A stretch of DNA of 64,000 bases from an uncultured Cohaesibacter sp. (GTDB lineage Bacteria > Pseudomonadota > Alphaproteobacteria > Rhizobiales > Cohaesibacteraceae), in contig NZ_OY782507.1 of the NCBI RefSeq assembly GCF_963677725.1, positions 496,001 to 560,000 of the forward strand, in the 5' to 3' direction. Positions within the stretch are counted from its first letter, which is position 1; every line of letters starts with the position of its first letter. Made by a program: the position numbers and the translations under genes. The notes beneath the pieces are model-generated. The model was not told where the DNA came from, ran no database searches, and worked only from the letters and a program-made list of their open reading frames with translations. Shown piece after piece: positions 9,207 to 18,400 of the stretch.

Positions 9207-9887
9207 CTATTTCAGAGCATTAGATGTCGATTGAATGCCGTAATAGGTGTTGTCGTGCAGGCGGACCAGCAACAACCGATCTCCTTGCCTGTAGCTTTCG
9301 TCCTCATTGTCCGGGGCGAGCATGATATAGTGAGTGAGGCCAAACCGGTCGGTTACCTTGGCTTGGGCGGGAAAATCATGTCTCGCTTCTCCCAAAGTGA
9401 TGGTTGCGATTTTGCCAATCAGCCGATTTCTGGATATTGCCGATGTCTCATCTCTTGGCAGGACAAGGGCCAGAAATCGGTTGCCGAGGCTGAGAACCGG
9501 TATGGATAGAAGAAGGGCCGGTAGAACCGCTACAATGGCAGGCAGTGCACTCCCGAATATTGACAGGCTCAGACCTTGGATCGTCAAGCCGATCAAACCG
9601 AAAGCAACAAGCAAGACGATTAGTGAAAAAACCACCGGCACCCGTCCCATGCGCAACCAAGACAGGAATTGTCCGGTCATCGAAGGCGTCTGCATGTCCG
9701 GCATATCGATGTCAATATCGAGTTCCGGACCCAGATCTATATCTGGCAGCACACCATCCAAAAACCCGAAAATGCCCGCGCCAATCAGCAAACCGACACC
9801 TTCAATCGCAGCCAAAACGAAGACTACGAACAAAGCCACCAGAAAAGGATAGTTTGCTGGCTCGCCAAAATAGGACAGCAAAATCAT
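9207..9887 (-). CDS. yqiJ: YqiJ-like inner membrane protein, flotillin partner
   Basis: 226 residues. Three to four N-terminal membrane segments (around 14-42, 75-100 and 105-135) include FVLAAIEGVGLLIGAGIFGFLD and an Asp-rich loop near 50-66. The C-terminal 80 residues (NRLIGKIATITLGEARHDFP ... GDRLLLVRLHDNTYYGI) look like the OB-fold NfeD-type domain of YqiJ. These proteins are encoded next to flotillins and are thought to assist them. The gene sits 36 bases upstream of the flotillin gene and 9 bases downstream of the PspA-like gene. Confidence 0.8.
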   Translation of the reverse strand: MILLSYFGEPANYPFLVALFVVFVLAAIEGVGLLIGAGIFGFLDGVLPDIDLGPELDIDIDMPDMQTPSMTGQFLSWLRMGRVPVVFSLIVLLVAFGLIGLTIQGLSLSIFGSALPAIVAVLPALLLSIPVLSLGNRFLALVLPRDETSAISRNRLIGKIATITLGEARHDFPAQAKVTDRFGLTHYIMLAPDNEDESYRQGDRLLLVRLHDNTYYGIQSTSNALK

Positions 9888-9896
9888 GACTAGAGC

Positions 9897-10562
9897 CTAT
9901 TCTTCAAGGCGAGACTTGATCGCTGTCAGTCTTTCCTTGATCCGGTTTTTCTGGCTGAGTTCTTCCAACTCCTGCATTTGCGCGGCGGTTTTTGCGCTTG
10001 CTGCTCCCTTGGAAGGCGGAATGCCTTGCCGTTCCATTATGCGGTCGAAGGCTTTGGTTGCTTTGGAGATGTCGGCTTGGGCTGCGGAAGAACCGCCAGT
10101 TTGTCCGGTGTTCGATGCGGCATTTGCTTCACGAAAGGCTTTCAACTCTTCGGCCATTTCCCGCTTTTTGGCTTGCAGGGCTGCAATGTATCCTTCGAGT
10201 TCTTTTTCATTTTCAGATGCATCAGCGATGGTTTGTTCCAGCACTGGTAACTGGGCTTCGATATCCAGTTGCTGAGCGATAGCCGCTTCTGCAAGATCTT
10301 CCCGCTTTTCGGTCAGCGCGATCTCGATTTTGGAACTCAAATCGTTGTGTTGGGCATTCTTATCGGCCTGCTTCTTGTTCGCGACATGCTTCGCGGCAAT
10401 GATTTTGCCTAGTTCGGCGCGCACGTCTTCGATGGCGTCATCAACTTCGCGAATGGCTTGCTCCATCATAGCCTCAGGCGCAGCATCTTCAACAGTGTCA
10501 AGTAGGGCATTGAAGCTGCCGCTGATGATCCGCCCCACGCGGCTCGTCAATTTTTCCGTCAT
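9897..10562 (-). CDS. PspA/IM30-family membrane-stress protein
   Basis: 221 residues, almost entirely helical coiled coil, starting MTEKLTSRVGRIISGSFNALLDTVEDAAPEAMMEQ, which matches the amphipathic N-terminal helix and start of PspA/IM30 proteins. It also has EVDDAIEDVRAELGKIIAAK, typical of helix 2. Such proteins bind stressed inner membranes and polymerise on them. Operon context with a flotillin and a YqiJ-like protein supports a membrane-integrity role. The C-terminus (KTAAQMQELEELSQKNRIKERLTAIKSRLEE) is another coiled coil. Confidence 0.85.
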   Translation of the reverse strand: MTEKLTSRVGRIISGSFNALLDTVEDAAPEAMMEQAIREVDDAIEDVRAELGKIIAAKHVANKKQADKNAQHNDLSSKIEIALTEKREDLAEAAIAQQLDIEAQLPVLEQTIADASENEKELEGYIAALQAKKREMAEELKAFREANAASNTGQTGGSSAAQADISKATKAFDRIMERQGIPPSKGAASAKTAAQMQELEELSQKNRIKERLTAIKSRLEE

Positions 10563-10575
10563 GGATAAGCTCCCT

Positions 10576-11058
10576 TTATTTCTCGATATCTATCAGTTTG
10601 GCCAATTCGACAGTGCGTTGACTGCCGTCTCGTATAATGGATGGGTCATAACAATGCGCGTCATTGGTTATGGCCATGCGAACAGTTTGCTCGATCAACT
10701 TGTAAGCTTGACGAACAATTCTCGCTTCAAAGCTAGGCAGGTCGTCTTCTGACTGCGGTCCGCAGGCAAATTCGGCGCACATGGGGCTGAGCCAATCAGC
10801 GATGAAATGGAGAAACTCTGATTCTACCTCGGCGTCTCGTTCGCACGCCCTGAGATGATCGACAGTCGGTTTGAACTCATCTTCAAATCGATGGACCAAT
10901 TCAGAAAAGCTGGTTTGAGCCTCTCTACGCTTGCGTGCGTCAGAGATGATGTGACGGATCTTGTCGCTCGACGTCACAGCTCCCGGGATTTGGAGTGCAG
11001 CGATATATTCTGCGTCTTCCGAAGTCAATCGAGCACTGAAAGGCACAGATTTGCCCAT
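10576..11058 (-). CDS. Unknown protein, first gene of the flotillin operon
   Basis: 160 residues from the ATG at 11058 (MGKSVPFSARLTSEDAEYIA), chosen because GGGAGG stands about 7 bases upstream. The N-terminal 50 residues (FSARLTSEDAEYIAALQIPG followed by SSDKIRHIISDARKR) read like a ribbon-helix-helix DNA-binding segment, which is inference. The remainder is helical and acidic with several cysteines (ACERD, MCAEFACGPQ). It precedes the PspA-like gene by 13 bases and is probably the promoter-proximal gene, so it may be the operon's regulator. Confidence 0.6.
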   Translation of the reverse strand: MGKSVPFSARLTSEDAEYIAALQIPGAVTSSDKIRHIISDARKRREAQTSFSELVHRFEDEFKPTVDHLRACERDAEVESEFLHFIADWLSPMCAEFACGPQSEDDLPSFEARIVRQAYKLIEQTVRMAITNDAHCYDPSIIRDGSQRTVELAKLIDIEK

Positions 11059-11100
11059 TCCCAAACCTCCCGTCAAAATAGATTTCCAAAGTATAAACAT

Positions 11101-11465
11101 CCTTAGGTGGTGATTTTGACTTTACCGATTTGAATGAACTTGTCAAATGCAATTGAATTCAAATGTAGACAAGGTAAATCTGATATAAACTTTGACCGCG
11201 AGAGGAATGGCGCTTTTTTGCGCCCTGAGTGATCGACGCCGAATGACATGCGCAGACGTCCAGCCTTTTTACATCGGCGAAGACCAAAGCTTGCTCTTCC
11301 AAGCTACATTGCTTTTTAATTCAAGATATCAAAGGCATCACGTTTGCGACTCAGAAGGCATTTGCTGCATCGCCGCCTTCGACTGGATAAATATACCCCG
11401 GTTTGCTCGAATGGCAGGAATGGGGAAACTGGCTTCTGGGATCAATCCGCTAGCGAATGCCCGAA
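11101..11465. other. Intergenic stretch with dispersed repeat copy 2
   Basis: No gene is supported between the flotillin operon start and the end of the hydrolase gene. A copy of the dispersed repeat lies at 11405-11495 (CGAATGGCAGGAATGGGGAA, then GCGAATGCCCG), fused to the hairpin that ends the hydrolase gene. Confidence 0.5.
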
Positions 11466-11493
11466 ACCCCGCACAATTTGCTTCTGTGCGGGG
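11466..11493 (-). terminator. Hairpin after the alpha/beta hydrolase gene
   Basis: CCCCGCAC and GTGCGGGG form an 8-bp perfect stem with an 11-base loop, just downstream of the hydrolase stop when read on the minus strand, followed by a short TTT. It is a plausible intrinsic terminator and also forms part of the dispersed repeat copy. Confidence 0.6.
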
Positions 11494-11499
11494 CCTCTC

Positions 11500-12354
11500 T
11501 CAGTTCAGGAAACTCAGAAGCGTATCATCAAACAAGTCCGCTTCTTCAAGTTGAGGCGTATGCGCGCTATATTCAAATAGAGCAAATATCGGCGGGTTTT
11601 CCTCTGCAATATAGGGAAACCATGTTTCCAGTGGTGCAACCAGATGATCATGCCTTCCCATGCAGACCAGAAGCGGACCCTTCAGGCTCAATAGAGCGTT
11701 CCGGGTATCGAAGTCACGGAATTCTTCTCCCCATAGGTTATCTAAAATTGGCATGTTGACGTGAACATCCTGCCAAAGCTCCGACGCATCGAAATGAGGA
11801 TCGAACCAACTCCGAGCGCCCATTGCGAGACACATCCAGATAAATCTCTGGTCTGGTTTGGCTTCAATCTGCTCTGACATCCATTGCAGATCTCGCTCCA
11901 ACTTTTTCTTTCGATCAGGAGAAGCAAGCATATTACAAATACGCTCACCATAGGCCATATTTTCCGGCGCATGGTTGGGACCAGTGCCCACGACAACAGT
12001 CTTGTTCACCAGCTCCGGGTGACGTCGGGCAAATTCCAGCGCCATATATCCATGGCCCGAATGCCCCAAAATGTCTGTTTGAGTCAAACTAAGCGTTTGG
12101 CATATAGCTGAGAGATCTTCAATGATCGTCTCCAACGTGCAATCGCGGGCATCTACTTTTCTGCTGGCTTGGGCGAAACCACGGTGATCAACAAAGATCA
12201 GTTTTCTATTGGCCCGCAGATTTGCAGAAAAGGTTCGGGGATAAAAAACATGACTGCCAATGATGAGCAATGGGGCACCATCGCCTTCAATGCTGTAGCC
12301 TAGAGAATATCCATCACGCAGGATCTGCCCTTTGAAGGCATTGAATTTTTCCAT
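11500..12354 (-). CDS. Alpha/beta hydrolase
   Basis: 284 residues, alpha/beta-hydrolase fold. The nucleophile elbow LGHSGHG gives Ser99, Asp236 is in GRHDHLV and His265 in SAHTPQLE, so a full catalytic triad is in the expected order and spacing. VDHRGFAQASR near 55-65 is the typical DxRG-x-G-type strand/loop. It resembles proline-iminopeptidase or epoxide-hydrolase-like members, but the substrate is unknown. It stands alone on the minus strand, with a hairpin terminator directly downstream. Confidence 0.85.
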   Translation of the reverse strand: MEKFNAFKGQILRDGYSLGYSIEGDGAPLLIIGSHVFYPRTFSANLRANRKLIFVDHRGFAQASRKVDARDCTLETIIEDLSAICQTLSLTQTDILGHSGHGYMALEFARRHPELVNKTVVVGTGPNHAPENMAYGERICNMLASPDRKKKLERDLQWMSEQIEAKPDQRFIWMCLAMGARSWFDPHFDASELWQDVHVNMPILDNLWGEEFRDFDTRNALLSLKGPLLVCMGRHDHLVAPLETWFPYIAEENPPIFALFEYSAHTPQLEEADLFDDTLLSFLN

Positions 12355-12640
12355 AACAAAATATCCGCAAGAATCTGTTTCTTGCGCTCCGATTCAAGTC
12401 GCTAAATATTCGACCGGGCTGAGGTTAGCCGGTCGACGATGAAGACACTTCAATCTTCGCTAACGGATAAGTTTCATGGTTTTCTCTTGTCCAACCTATG
12501 AGTAGGTTTCAATCGGATACCTGTCTAAGAACGATTGGTCAAGTTGGTTCTGCTATGCTTTTTTTGACGGCAGCAATGTGTCGCGGACATGTAGGATATG
12601 CTCGCTGACGAATGACCGCAGTAGGCCGTTCTCTGTGGGA

Positions 12641-12862
12641 TTAGATGCGCTCAGGGAGCACTCCGAGTTCAGCAATGATCGTGGTTAACTCGTCTCTGCG
12701 ATGCGGAGGACATGGATACTTACGGGAACCTTGGTCAAGCCTATTGGGGGCGGTTCCGCGCGTCAGGCCGAACTCTGCCTTTATGTCGGCAATCTAGTAA
12801 GTCTTGGGAGTGAAACCAAAGCGAGCTTTCGTCTCTTCTTGGATCTCCTGATAGGTGGCCAT
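12641..12862 (-). pseudogene. Conserved small protein gene with one nonsense codon
   Basis: From the ATG at 12862 the frame reads MATYQEIQEETKARFGFTPKTY, then TAG at 12796-12794. It continues in the same frame as IADIKAEFGLTRGTAPNRLD ... KYPCPPHRRDEL ... AELGVLPERI to a TAA at 12641. I recognise this as a widespread small family with the pattern GFxPKTCWIADxK...APNR...PCPP..R...LG, where the tryptophan after KTC is normally TGG. Here TGG has become TAG, and the preceding Cys is Tyr. The 73-residue length is otherwise complete. The function of the family is not known to me. The gene is probably inactive in this strain. Confidence 0.7.
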
Positions 12863-14031
12863 TCTGATGCCCTTTGATTCGAGTTTAACATGCCGCAGAG
12901 GAACTCTAACACATTCGGAATGCTGCACCATGGACGAACGACAGCAATGTTGGGCCGCGGTGCAGCGAATTTTCTTTCCACGAAGGTCGGCTTCGGGCCG
13001 CGATTGCCGGTCGCCTTGTGTTGGGATTGCGACCAAGCCTTCTAATTCAAGGTCTCGAACGGCGTCCAAGCGGACTAGTGCATTGCATCAATGATTGAAA
13101 ACGGCCATCGAAGTCGGTGATTTGCAAAGTCGGCCCTATGCGGGCATTCGCTGACCTATAGATGCCGCGTCGCAATATTCCATTAGCGGTCATTCGATCC
13201 TAGTCACTGTTACTGCAGTACACTCCTTTAGAGAGGACATTCACAATGATGCTCTGATGCATCCCCAAGTGTTTCGGGTCAACTGACGTTTTGGTGTATC
13301 TCCAATATAGCTGCTGCCCCTCCGTATTCCATGCTTCAAATACCACTATTGTCCGTCGATAAACCGAGACCCAAGGAAAACATTAATATTCCGACCGAAC
13401 TTGGCCGAAATACACGAATGACTAAATCCATGTCTTCTCTTTGCTTTCCAATTGTCTGAGCTGATGTGTTTTTAAAAGTCAAAATGAATCAACGATAGTG
13501 CATTCATACGTAGACTACCATACGGCACTTGTTGTCCTTCTTTCCTTCATTCTAGTATCTTCAAATATTTTAGGGAGGCCCTGCAGACACTTAAGGAATT
13601 CAAGCGATGTGAGAAACACCCTAGCCAGATAATGATATATGCCTCCAGGATTGAACGTCCGGGTCCTGTGCGCTGCCGCGATAAAGCTGTGTCGTTGCGT
13701 CAGATGCCTTTGCCGGGGCGCCACTCAGCGTGATTTTTGAGTCATCAGATTGTCAGTTTAACAATTACAGGAGGAAATGACATGTCCATAAATATCTATT
13801 GCGGCACAACAACTGTCACGCGAGGGTGTGTAGTGGGTCAAACCCTGAACATCGCGTAACGGGTTTATATTGTGAACTTTTGAGGGGAATTGGTACGCAC
13901 ATAAAATCACTAGAATGGGTGATTGTGTAGAAGTCAGAAACCGATAGCACTGGTCAACTTGAGAGCGATTGGCATTGAATAACAATTCAATACCAACCAA
14001 GCTAAACATCTACAAGCTAGGAGTATCAAAT
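12863..14031. other. Long stretch without an intact gene
   Basis: No open frame here has a convincing start, length or motif. Copy 3 of the dispersed repeat lies at 13128-13197 (minus orientation, GCGAATGCCCGCATAGGGCC and GAATGACCGC blocks). The rest looks like decayed DNA; I cannot name its source. Confidence 0.5.
13128..13197 (-). repeat. Dispersed palindromic repeat, copy 3
   Basis: On the minus strand, CGAATGACCGCTAATGGAA is followed about 30 bases later by GCGAATGCCCGCATAGGGCC, the two-block pattern shared with the copies at 16160 and 18270. Confidence 0.5.
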
Positions 14032-14337
14032 ATGAAAAAGTCACTGAAATATCTACCCACTTTAGTCACGCTTTGCCTGCTTTGCGCTTCACAAGTTTCT
14101 GCGGGAACTTATTGTACACACGTCGGTGCCAGTACTGTTAAGTGCGCAGACCATGTTGACTGCAGCACAGTCAAATTAAAGGAGGGCGATACTTGCTGGG
14201 CGACTGCTCGGCAGGTGCCGAAATCTGCGATAATGTTGCAGGGAAGTGCTGCAAAAAGATTGTTGTCGGGTGCGCAGATCGCAACACAAAAGAAAGAGGT
14301 TCTTAAACCTGGCGTAGCGAAAGCAATCAAAAAATAA
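14032..14337 (+). CDS. Small secreted four-cysteine protein
   Basis: 101 residues from the ATG at 14032, preceded by AGGAG. Residues 1-24 are a clear Sec signal peptide (MKKSLKY, hydrophobic stretch LVTLCLLCAS, cut after VSA). The mature part has four cysteines (28, 38, 44, 55), which could form two disulfides, followed by a lysine-rich tail. It is probably periplasmic or exported. I do not recognise a family. The gene stands alone in a gene-poor region and ends shortly before IS remnants. Confidence 0.65.
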   Translation: MKKSLKYLPTLVTLCLLCASQVSAGTYCTHVGASTVKCADHVDCSTVKLKEGDTCWATARQVPKSAIMLQGSAAKRLLSGAQIATQKKEVLKPGVAKAIKK

Positions 14338-14559
14338 TCTGCTAAAGCTGCCATTAGAATTTTGGTTTTGATGGCGGCGATCTTCTATGAGGAAATCACA
14401 CCCACATTTACCAAGTAACCCGCTGATTTCGCGGTCCGGATGGTGTTATTTTATTTATAAATCATGGCGTTACTGACTATTAAGGACGTATTTCATGGCT
14501 CACCCGGCGTTGTTGCAGAACTCACGGCTGAGGCGTGACTGCCCCTTACCCCACTGAAG

Positions 14560-15395
14560 TCATGCTACGCGGATGATCTTGGGGGTATCGAGGGCGTTGA
14601 AGCGGTTCATGAGGGCGACGCGGATTTCGGCAGTCTGGCGGTCAGAGCCTGTCGCGGCGATGCGCTCGCCGAAGGACTTGAAGCCGCGCATCTTGGCCTC
14701 AACGCGGCTGCGGACGTGGTATCCCGTCCACCGTTTCCAGAACGCCGGCCGTTGTGACGCGTGGTGCGCAGGGTTTCGTTGCGGGCCCGAGCAGCTGGGC
14801 AATCTTCCTTCCACGGTCTGCCATTCTTGCGGATCGGGATGATGATCGTGCCACCTCGTGCGATGATGACGCTATGGCAGTGGCGTGTGTCATAGGCGTC
14901 GTCCGCGATCACAGTGCCGATGGCTTCGTCGTCTGAGATCTGGTCAAGGAGGTCTGGCAGGACGGGTCTATCGCCTTCCCGACTGGGCGTGAACTCGACC
15001 GCGCAGATGTCGGATGTGGCCGTGTCCATGGCCAGATGGACCTTGCGCCATTGGCGCCATCCCTGAACACCATGCTTCCGGGCCTGCCATTCACCGTCGC
15101 CAAGGAACTTGATACCCGTGCTATCTGTCACCCGGCAGGGTCATACGCAGCATGATCCCGAGAGGGCACCAGCAGGTTCAGCGGCCCATCTGCACGGCGA
15201 TACGGGATCTGGACCTTCAGGGTCTTTTGTCTGCTACACAGCGTGGAGTAGTCCGGAACAGGCCAGTCCAGCCCCGCCAGGCGGAGCAAGCTCGCCACCA
15301 TCCCGGCGGTCCGCCGCAGCGGCAACTTGAACAACACCTTTATCGACAAGCAGAACTGGATCGCCGCGTCTGAGAAGACAGGATAGATACGACCA
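14560..15395 (-). pseudogene. IS5-family transposase, frameshifted and N-terminally truncated
   Basis: Three pieces in different frames together give an IS5 (IS903-like) DDE transposase. 15128-15395 reads YPVFSDAAIQFCLSIKVLFK ... DYSTLCSRQKTL ... PLNLLV. 14740-15131 reads DSTGIKFLGDGEWQARKHG ... VIADDAYDTRHCH ... IPIRKNGRPWK. 14560-14745 reads WKRWTGYHVRSRVEAKMRGF ... VALMNRFNAL. About 40 extra bases around 15131-15170 break the frame between PLNLLV and DSTG, and a second shift lies near 14740. The N-terminal part before YPVFSD is missing and abuts the IS1182 fragment. The sequence GGCGTTGTTGCAGAACTCA at about 14501-14520 is probably the outer end of this element. Confidence 0.8.
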
Positions 15396-15466
15396 AATGA
15401 AGTTGGACGAAATAAGGGGAGCTTCGGTACCGGTTCCAAAGAGCGGCCGCGAAGGGCTCGAACAAG

Positions 15467-16109
15467 CCCATTGCGCGGCCGGATCCACGGGCGAGATGTA
15501 TTTAGGCGGAACTGGCGTAGCCGACCCGAAGGCTGCATCATCCAGTGTTTGCAGATATTCCTCTGTCGCCCGGCTTGCATGGTCTTCAGGTGACCAGTCC
15601 TTCGGTTCAATGCCATCCTCACGGTTTGCATCTGCCTTGATCAGCGAGGCGTCAATCCCGAAGGCTTCCCCGCCAACAAGTCCCTCAGCGATCGTGCGGC
15701 TGAGCACATCCTCGAACAGCTTCCTGAACAGATCACTCTGGCGGAACCGACCATGTCTGTTCTTGGAGAAGGTTGAATGATCCGGAACAGAATCTGTCAG
15801 GTCCAGGCGGCAGAACCACCGATAGGCAAGATTGAGATTGACTTCATCGCAGAGGCGGCGCTCAGACCGGATCCCCATGATATAGCCAACCAGCAACATC
15901 CTGATCATGAGTTCCGGATCGATTGAGGGACGACCGATGGAACTGTAGAAAGGCGCCAGATGACGTTGGATGTTTGCAAGATCAATGAAGCGATCAATGA
16001 ACCGCAACAGATGATCCTGCGGTACGTGGTCTTCGAGATTGAACGCGTAAAACAGCGAAGCCTGCACCCCGCTCTGATTGCCCATCATGCCCCGATCCTC
16101 CATCCTCAA
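15467..16109 (-). pseudogene. IS1182-family transposase, N-terminal fragment
   Basis: About 214 residues match an IS1182-type transposase start: GVQASLFYAFNLEDHVPQDH, SIGRPSIDPELMIRMLLVGY, IRSERRLCDEVNLNLAYRWF, then DHSTFSKNRHGRF and EAFGIDASLIKADANR. Homology stops after SPVDPAAQW near 15467, where unrelated sequence leading to the IS5 fragment begins. The C-terminal catalytic half is lost, so it cannot be active. The right end of the element probably lies near 16140-16165 (TACTTTTTCAACGGAATCGG). Confidence 0.8.
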
Positions 16110-16159
16110 AAAAATTGAATCAGGACTTCAACACCAAAGCAACGCCTACTTTTTCAACG

Positions 16160-16232
16160 GAATCGGCCCAATGCGGGCATTCGACAGCCATCATCTGGGG
16201 CAAGTCCACTTCCCCATTGCTGTCATTCGAAT
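16160..16232 (-). repeat. Dispersed palindromic repeat, copy 4
   Basis: Minus-strand blocks ATTCGAATGACAGCAATGGG and GTCGAATGCCCGCATTGGGC, about 35 bases apart, next to the IS1182 fragment end. Confidence 0.5.
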
Positions 16233-16477
16233 GAGGTGCAGCATTTTTAGCTGATCGAGGATTGGTTGGCGGACATTGCTACCTTTTCCGCGTGACCTCG
16301 GCATTGAATAACAAACGAAGAAGCCACACGTATATTCTACGGATGGCAAAAGCAATTATCTATTTTGAGATTTGAAAGTGGCCTTTATTATCGGCCTAAA
16401 ATTTACGTTTGCCCTAAACACCCCTAAAAATAGATCCTTCATTTCACCTCACCAACTGCTTTTTATTGTCAATCAAA
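16233..16477. other. AT-rich spacer, no gene seen
   Basis: No supported frame. It lies downstream of the minus-strand membrane/periplasm gene pair. Confidence 0.4.
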
Positions 16478-17461
16478 CTATTGCAACGGAAAAGTGAGTG
16501 TATCAGCACCTTCCAACTTCTCTATTATGTTTGCAGAAACGACCATAGAGCCCGTCTTTTCTTGACCATTTCGCAGGCGGACAATGTATCGAATCCGTCC
16601 AGTATATTCGTTACGATTGAGGATCGGCTGCCAGAACTTACAGCTTTCCGGGTCCCATTCGGATATCTTTCTTGATCTACAAAGCTCAAAGTAAAAGTCT
16701 GGAATAAACCACAGTTCCTTCACTTCACCATAGGCGTCAGCAGCCTCAGATAACTTCACATTCATTGGAGAAATGCCTGTTGGGAGGTCTGCACAATCCC
16801 CAGTTCCAAACCATAGAACAATAGGATTTTCTATTTGCGACTTGGAGTATAAAAACGACAGTTTTTCGTTCAACGAAATCATGAATTTGAATTCATCTTT
16901 GGAATATTTATCCTCATCAATCTCCTTAGATAGACTGTCTTTGTAGGAAATACTGTTATTCACTCCGAGTATATGAAGAATTGCACTTATTCTCGCCGAT
17001 AAAAGAAATCCGTTATCGAAATAAATATCTGACTCTTCGGAATGAAGAAAAGCCTCCGCCCCTTCCCAGCCGCAGCCTCCGACCTCAATTATAAATATTT
17101 TCTTTGATCGCAACAATATTAGTTCTGTTCGCCTCGACAATTGCTTTAGAACCCCACCTCCTGTAGCAGTTAGAGACTTTATGAAACGTATGGTTTCTGG
17201 ATCATTTGTATCGGCCGGAATACTATCATCCATCCACCAAGGAGTAACGCTTTTGTAGTAATCAATAACCCTAGCGACATAATGATTGTATGCTTCATCA
17301 GCTAACTCAGGATTTGCCCTGACCCAGTTTCGAACGTTGTTCTTTTTCATCCATTCACCATATCCTTCATACCACACGTCTGCACGAGCGAACCGCGGTT
17401 CAAATGCTACTAAACAAAGCAGTATTAACATCGTTCGACTAATTAGGTGCATTGATCCCAT
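16478..17461 (-). CDS. Unknown exported protein
   Basis: 327 residues, AT-rich codons unlike the flanking chromosome. A signal peptide covers about residues 1-27 (TMLILLCLVAFEPRFARA). The mature part is mixed alpha/beta, with scattered cysteines (GGCGWEGAEAF; GTGDCADLP; SCKFWQPIL) and several Trp residues. No family is recognised. Its start overlaps the end of the upstream membrane-protein gene by 23 bases, so the two are almost certainly co-translated. Together they look like a membrane sensor or immunity-type protein plus a periplasmic partner, but this is inference only. Confidence 0.7.
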   Translation of the reverse strand: MGSMHLISRTMLILLCLVAFEPRFARADVWYEGYGEWMKKNNVRNWVRANPELADEAYNHYVARVIDYYKSVTPWWMDDSIPADTNDPETIRFIKSLTATGGGVLKQLSRRTELILLRSKKIFIIEVGGCGWEGAEAFLHSEESDIYFDNGFLLSARISAILHILGVNNSISYKDSLSKEIDEDKYSKDEFKFMISLNEKLSFLYSKSQIENPIVLWFGTGDCADLPTGISPMNVKLSEAADAYGEVKELWFIPDFYFELCRSRKISEWDPESCKFWQPILNRNEYTGRIRYIVRLRNGQEKTGSMVVSANIIEKLEGADTLTFPLQ

Positions 17462-18029
17462 CCTTCATCTGATGCAACACAAAAAGAGCAACGATATTTG
17501 CAAACCCAACAAACAATGCCACCCAGCACAACAAAATTCCGAATGCAATGTTGTTGATGCTAGATGTCGTCCATACAATATTAGGCCGATACGATGACGC
17601 TTCCAAAATCGCCTGAAATTGCCCCGGACATCCATCATTTGGATCAGCGAAGTATGCCTCCACGATTTCCAAAGACGCCTTGCTCCAACCGCATCCCAGA
17701 TATGTCTTGTCTCCAGAAACTGGAATTTCAAAGACAAAATTTGCAAAAAGGAAAAAATATGACAGAAAAAACAAAAGGCAAACGGCTAAACTAGTTTTCA
17801 TTCGCCGATTGATTACACTTATTTTGACATTCCGAGAAAACTGAAAAGCAAAAATCAGCACGAGCAAGGCTGCAACTGATGTTATTGCTCCGATGCCGTT
17901 CGGCCATATCGGAGAGAACCCCGCAAAATGAACCAGTATAGGCGCTATTGAAGTAGTACCAACACCGAGCATTAGTATCGAGCGAAATTCCTTCGCAAGT
18001 TTTTTAAACCCTTCGAGGCCTGTCATCAC
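17439..18029 (-). CDS. Unknown four-helix membrane protein
   Basis: 196 residues with membrane segments at about 17-37, 45-64, 80-100 and 160-186. The large loop between segments 3 and 4 (about 101-155) contains Cys113 and Cys134 and is probably periplasmic. The short N-terminus and the loop around 65-79 (SRNVKISVINRRMK) are basic, consistent with a cytoplasmic side. It is upstream of and overlapping with the exported-protein gene at 16478-17461. Low GC relative to the neighbours suggests acquisition by transfer. I do not recognise the family. Confidence 0.65.
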   Translation of the reverse strand: MMTGLEGFKKLAKEFRSILMLGVGTTSIAPILVHFAGFSPIWPNGIGAITSVAALLVLIFAFQFSRNVKISVINRRMKTSLAVCLLFFLSYFFLFANFVFEIPVSGDKTYLGCGWSKASLEIVEAYFADPNDGCPGQFQAILEASSYRPNIVWTTSSINNIAFGILLCWVALFVGFANIVALFVLHQMKDGINAPN

Positions 18030-18269
18030 CTAGATGTCTCCAAAGTGCCCAATATATGCTAGTTACAACTTCTATTGGCATTATCACTTAGGTGCAAGTT
18101 TTTTTGAGCAAGCTACTCGTTTTTCATTTGCTTACACTCAACCTGCTCTTGGGATAAAACTTCAAGCAAATTTAGAGGTTCGAAAGGCGGCTTGCCTAAT
18201 GTCAACAAAGGGCTCGAACCGGACTGGTGCCTGCATTATCTCCCGAAATTGTTCATCTGGGATCGTGAT

Positions 18270-18350
18270 TTGTGCTCGCGGCCCATTGCGGGCATTCACC
18301 TGGCTCGATATCTTAAAAAAATCGGCTTTCCCATTCCCGACATTCGTGGA
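18270..18350 (-). repeat. Dispersed palindromic repeat, copy 5
   Basis: Minus-strand blocks CACGAATGTCGGGAATGGGA and GTGAATGCCCGCAATGGGCC with an AT-rich centre. The surrounding 18030-18400 holds no other recognisable feature. Confidence 0.5.
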
Positions 18351-18400
18351 AAGCACAACGTTTGCTGTAGCATGCACTTCCTTGAGCCATTTACCTTAGA

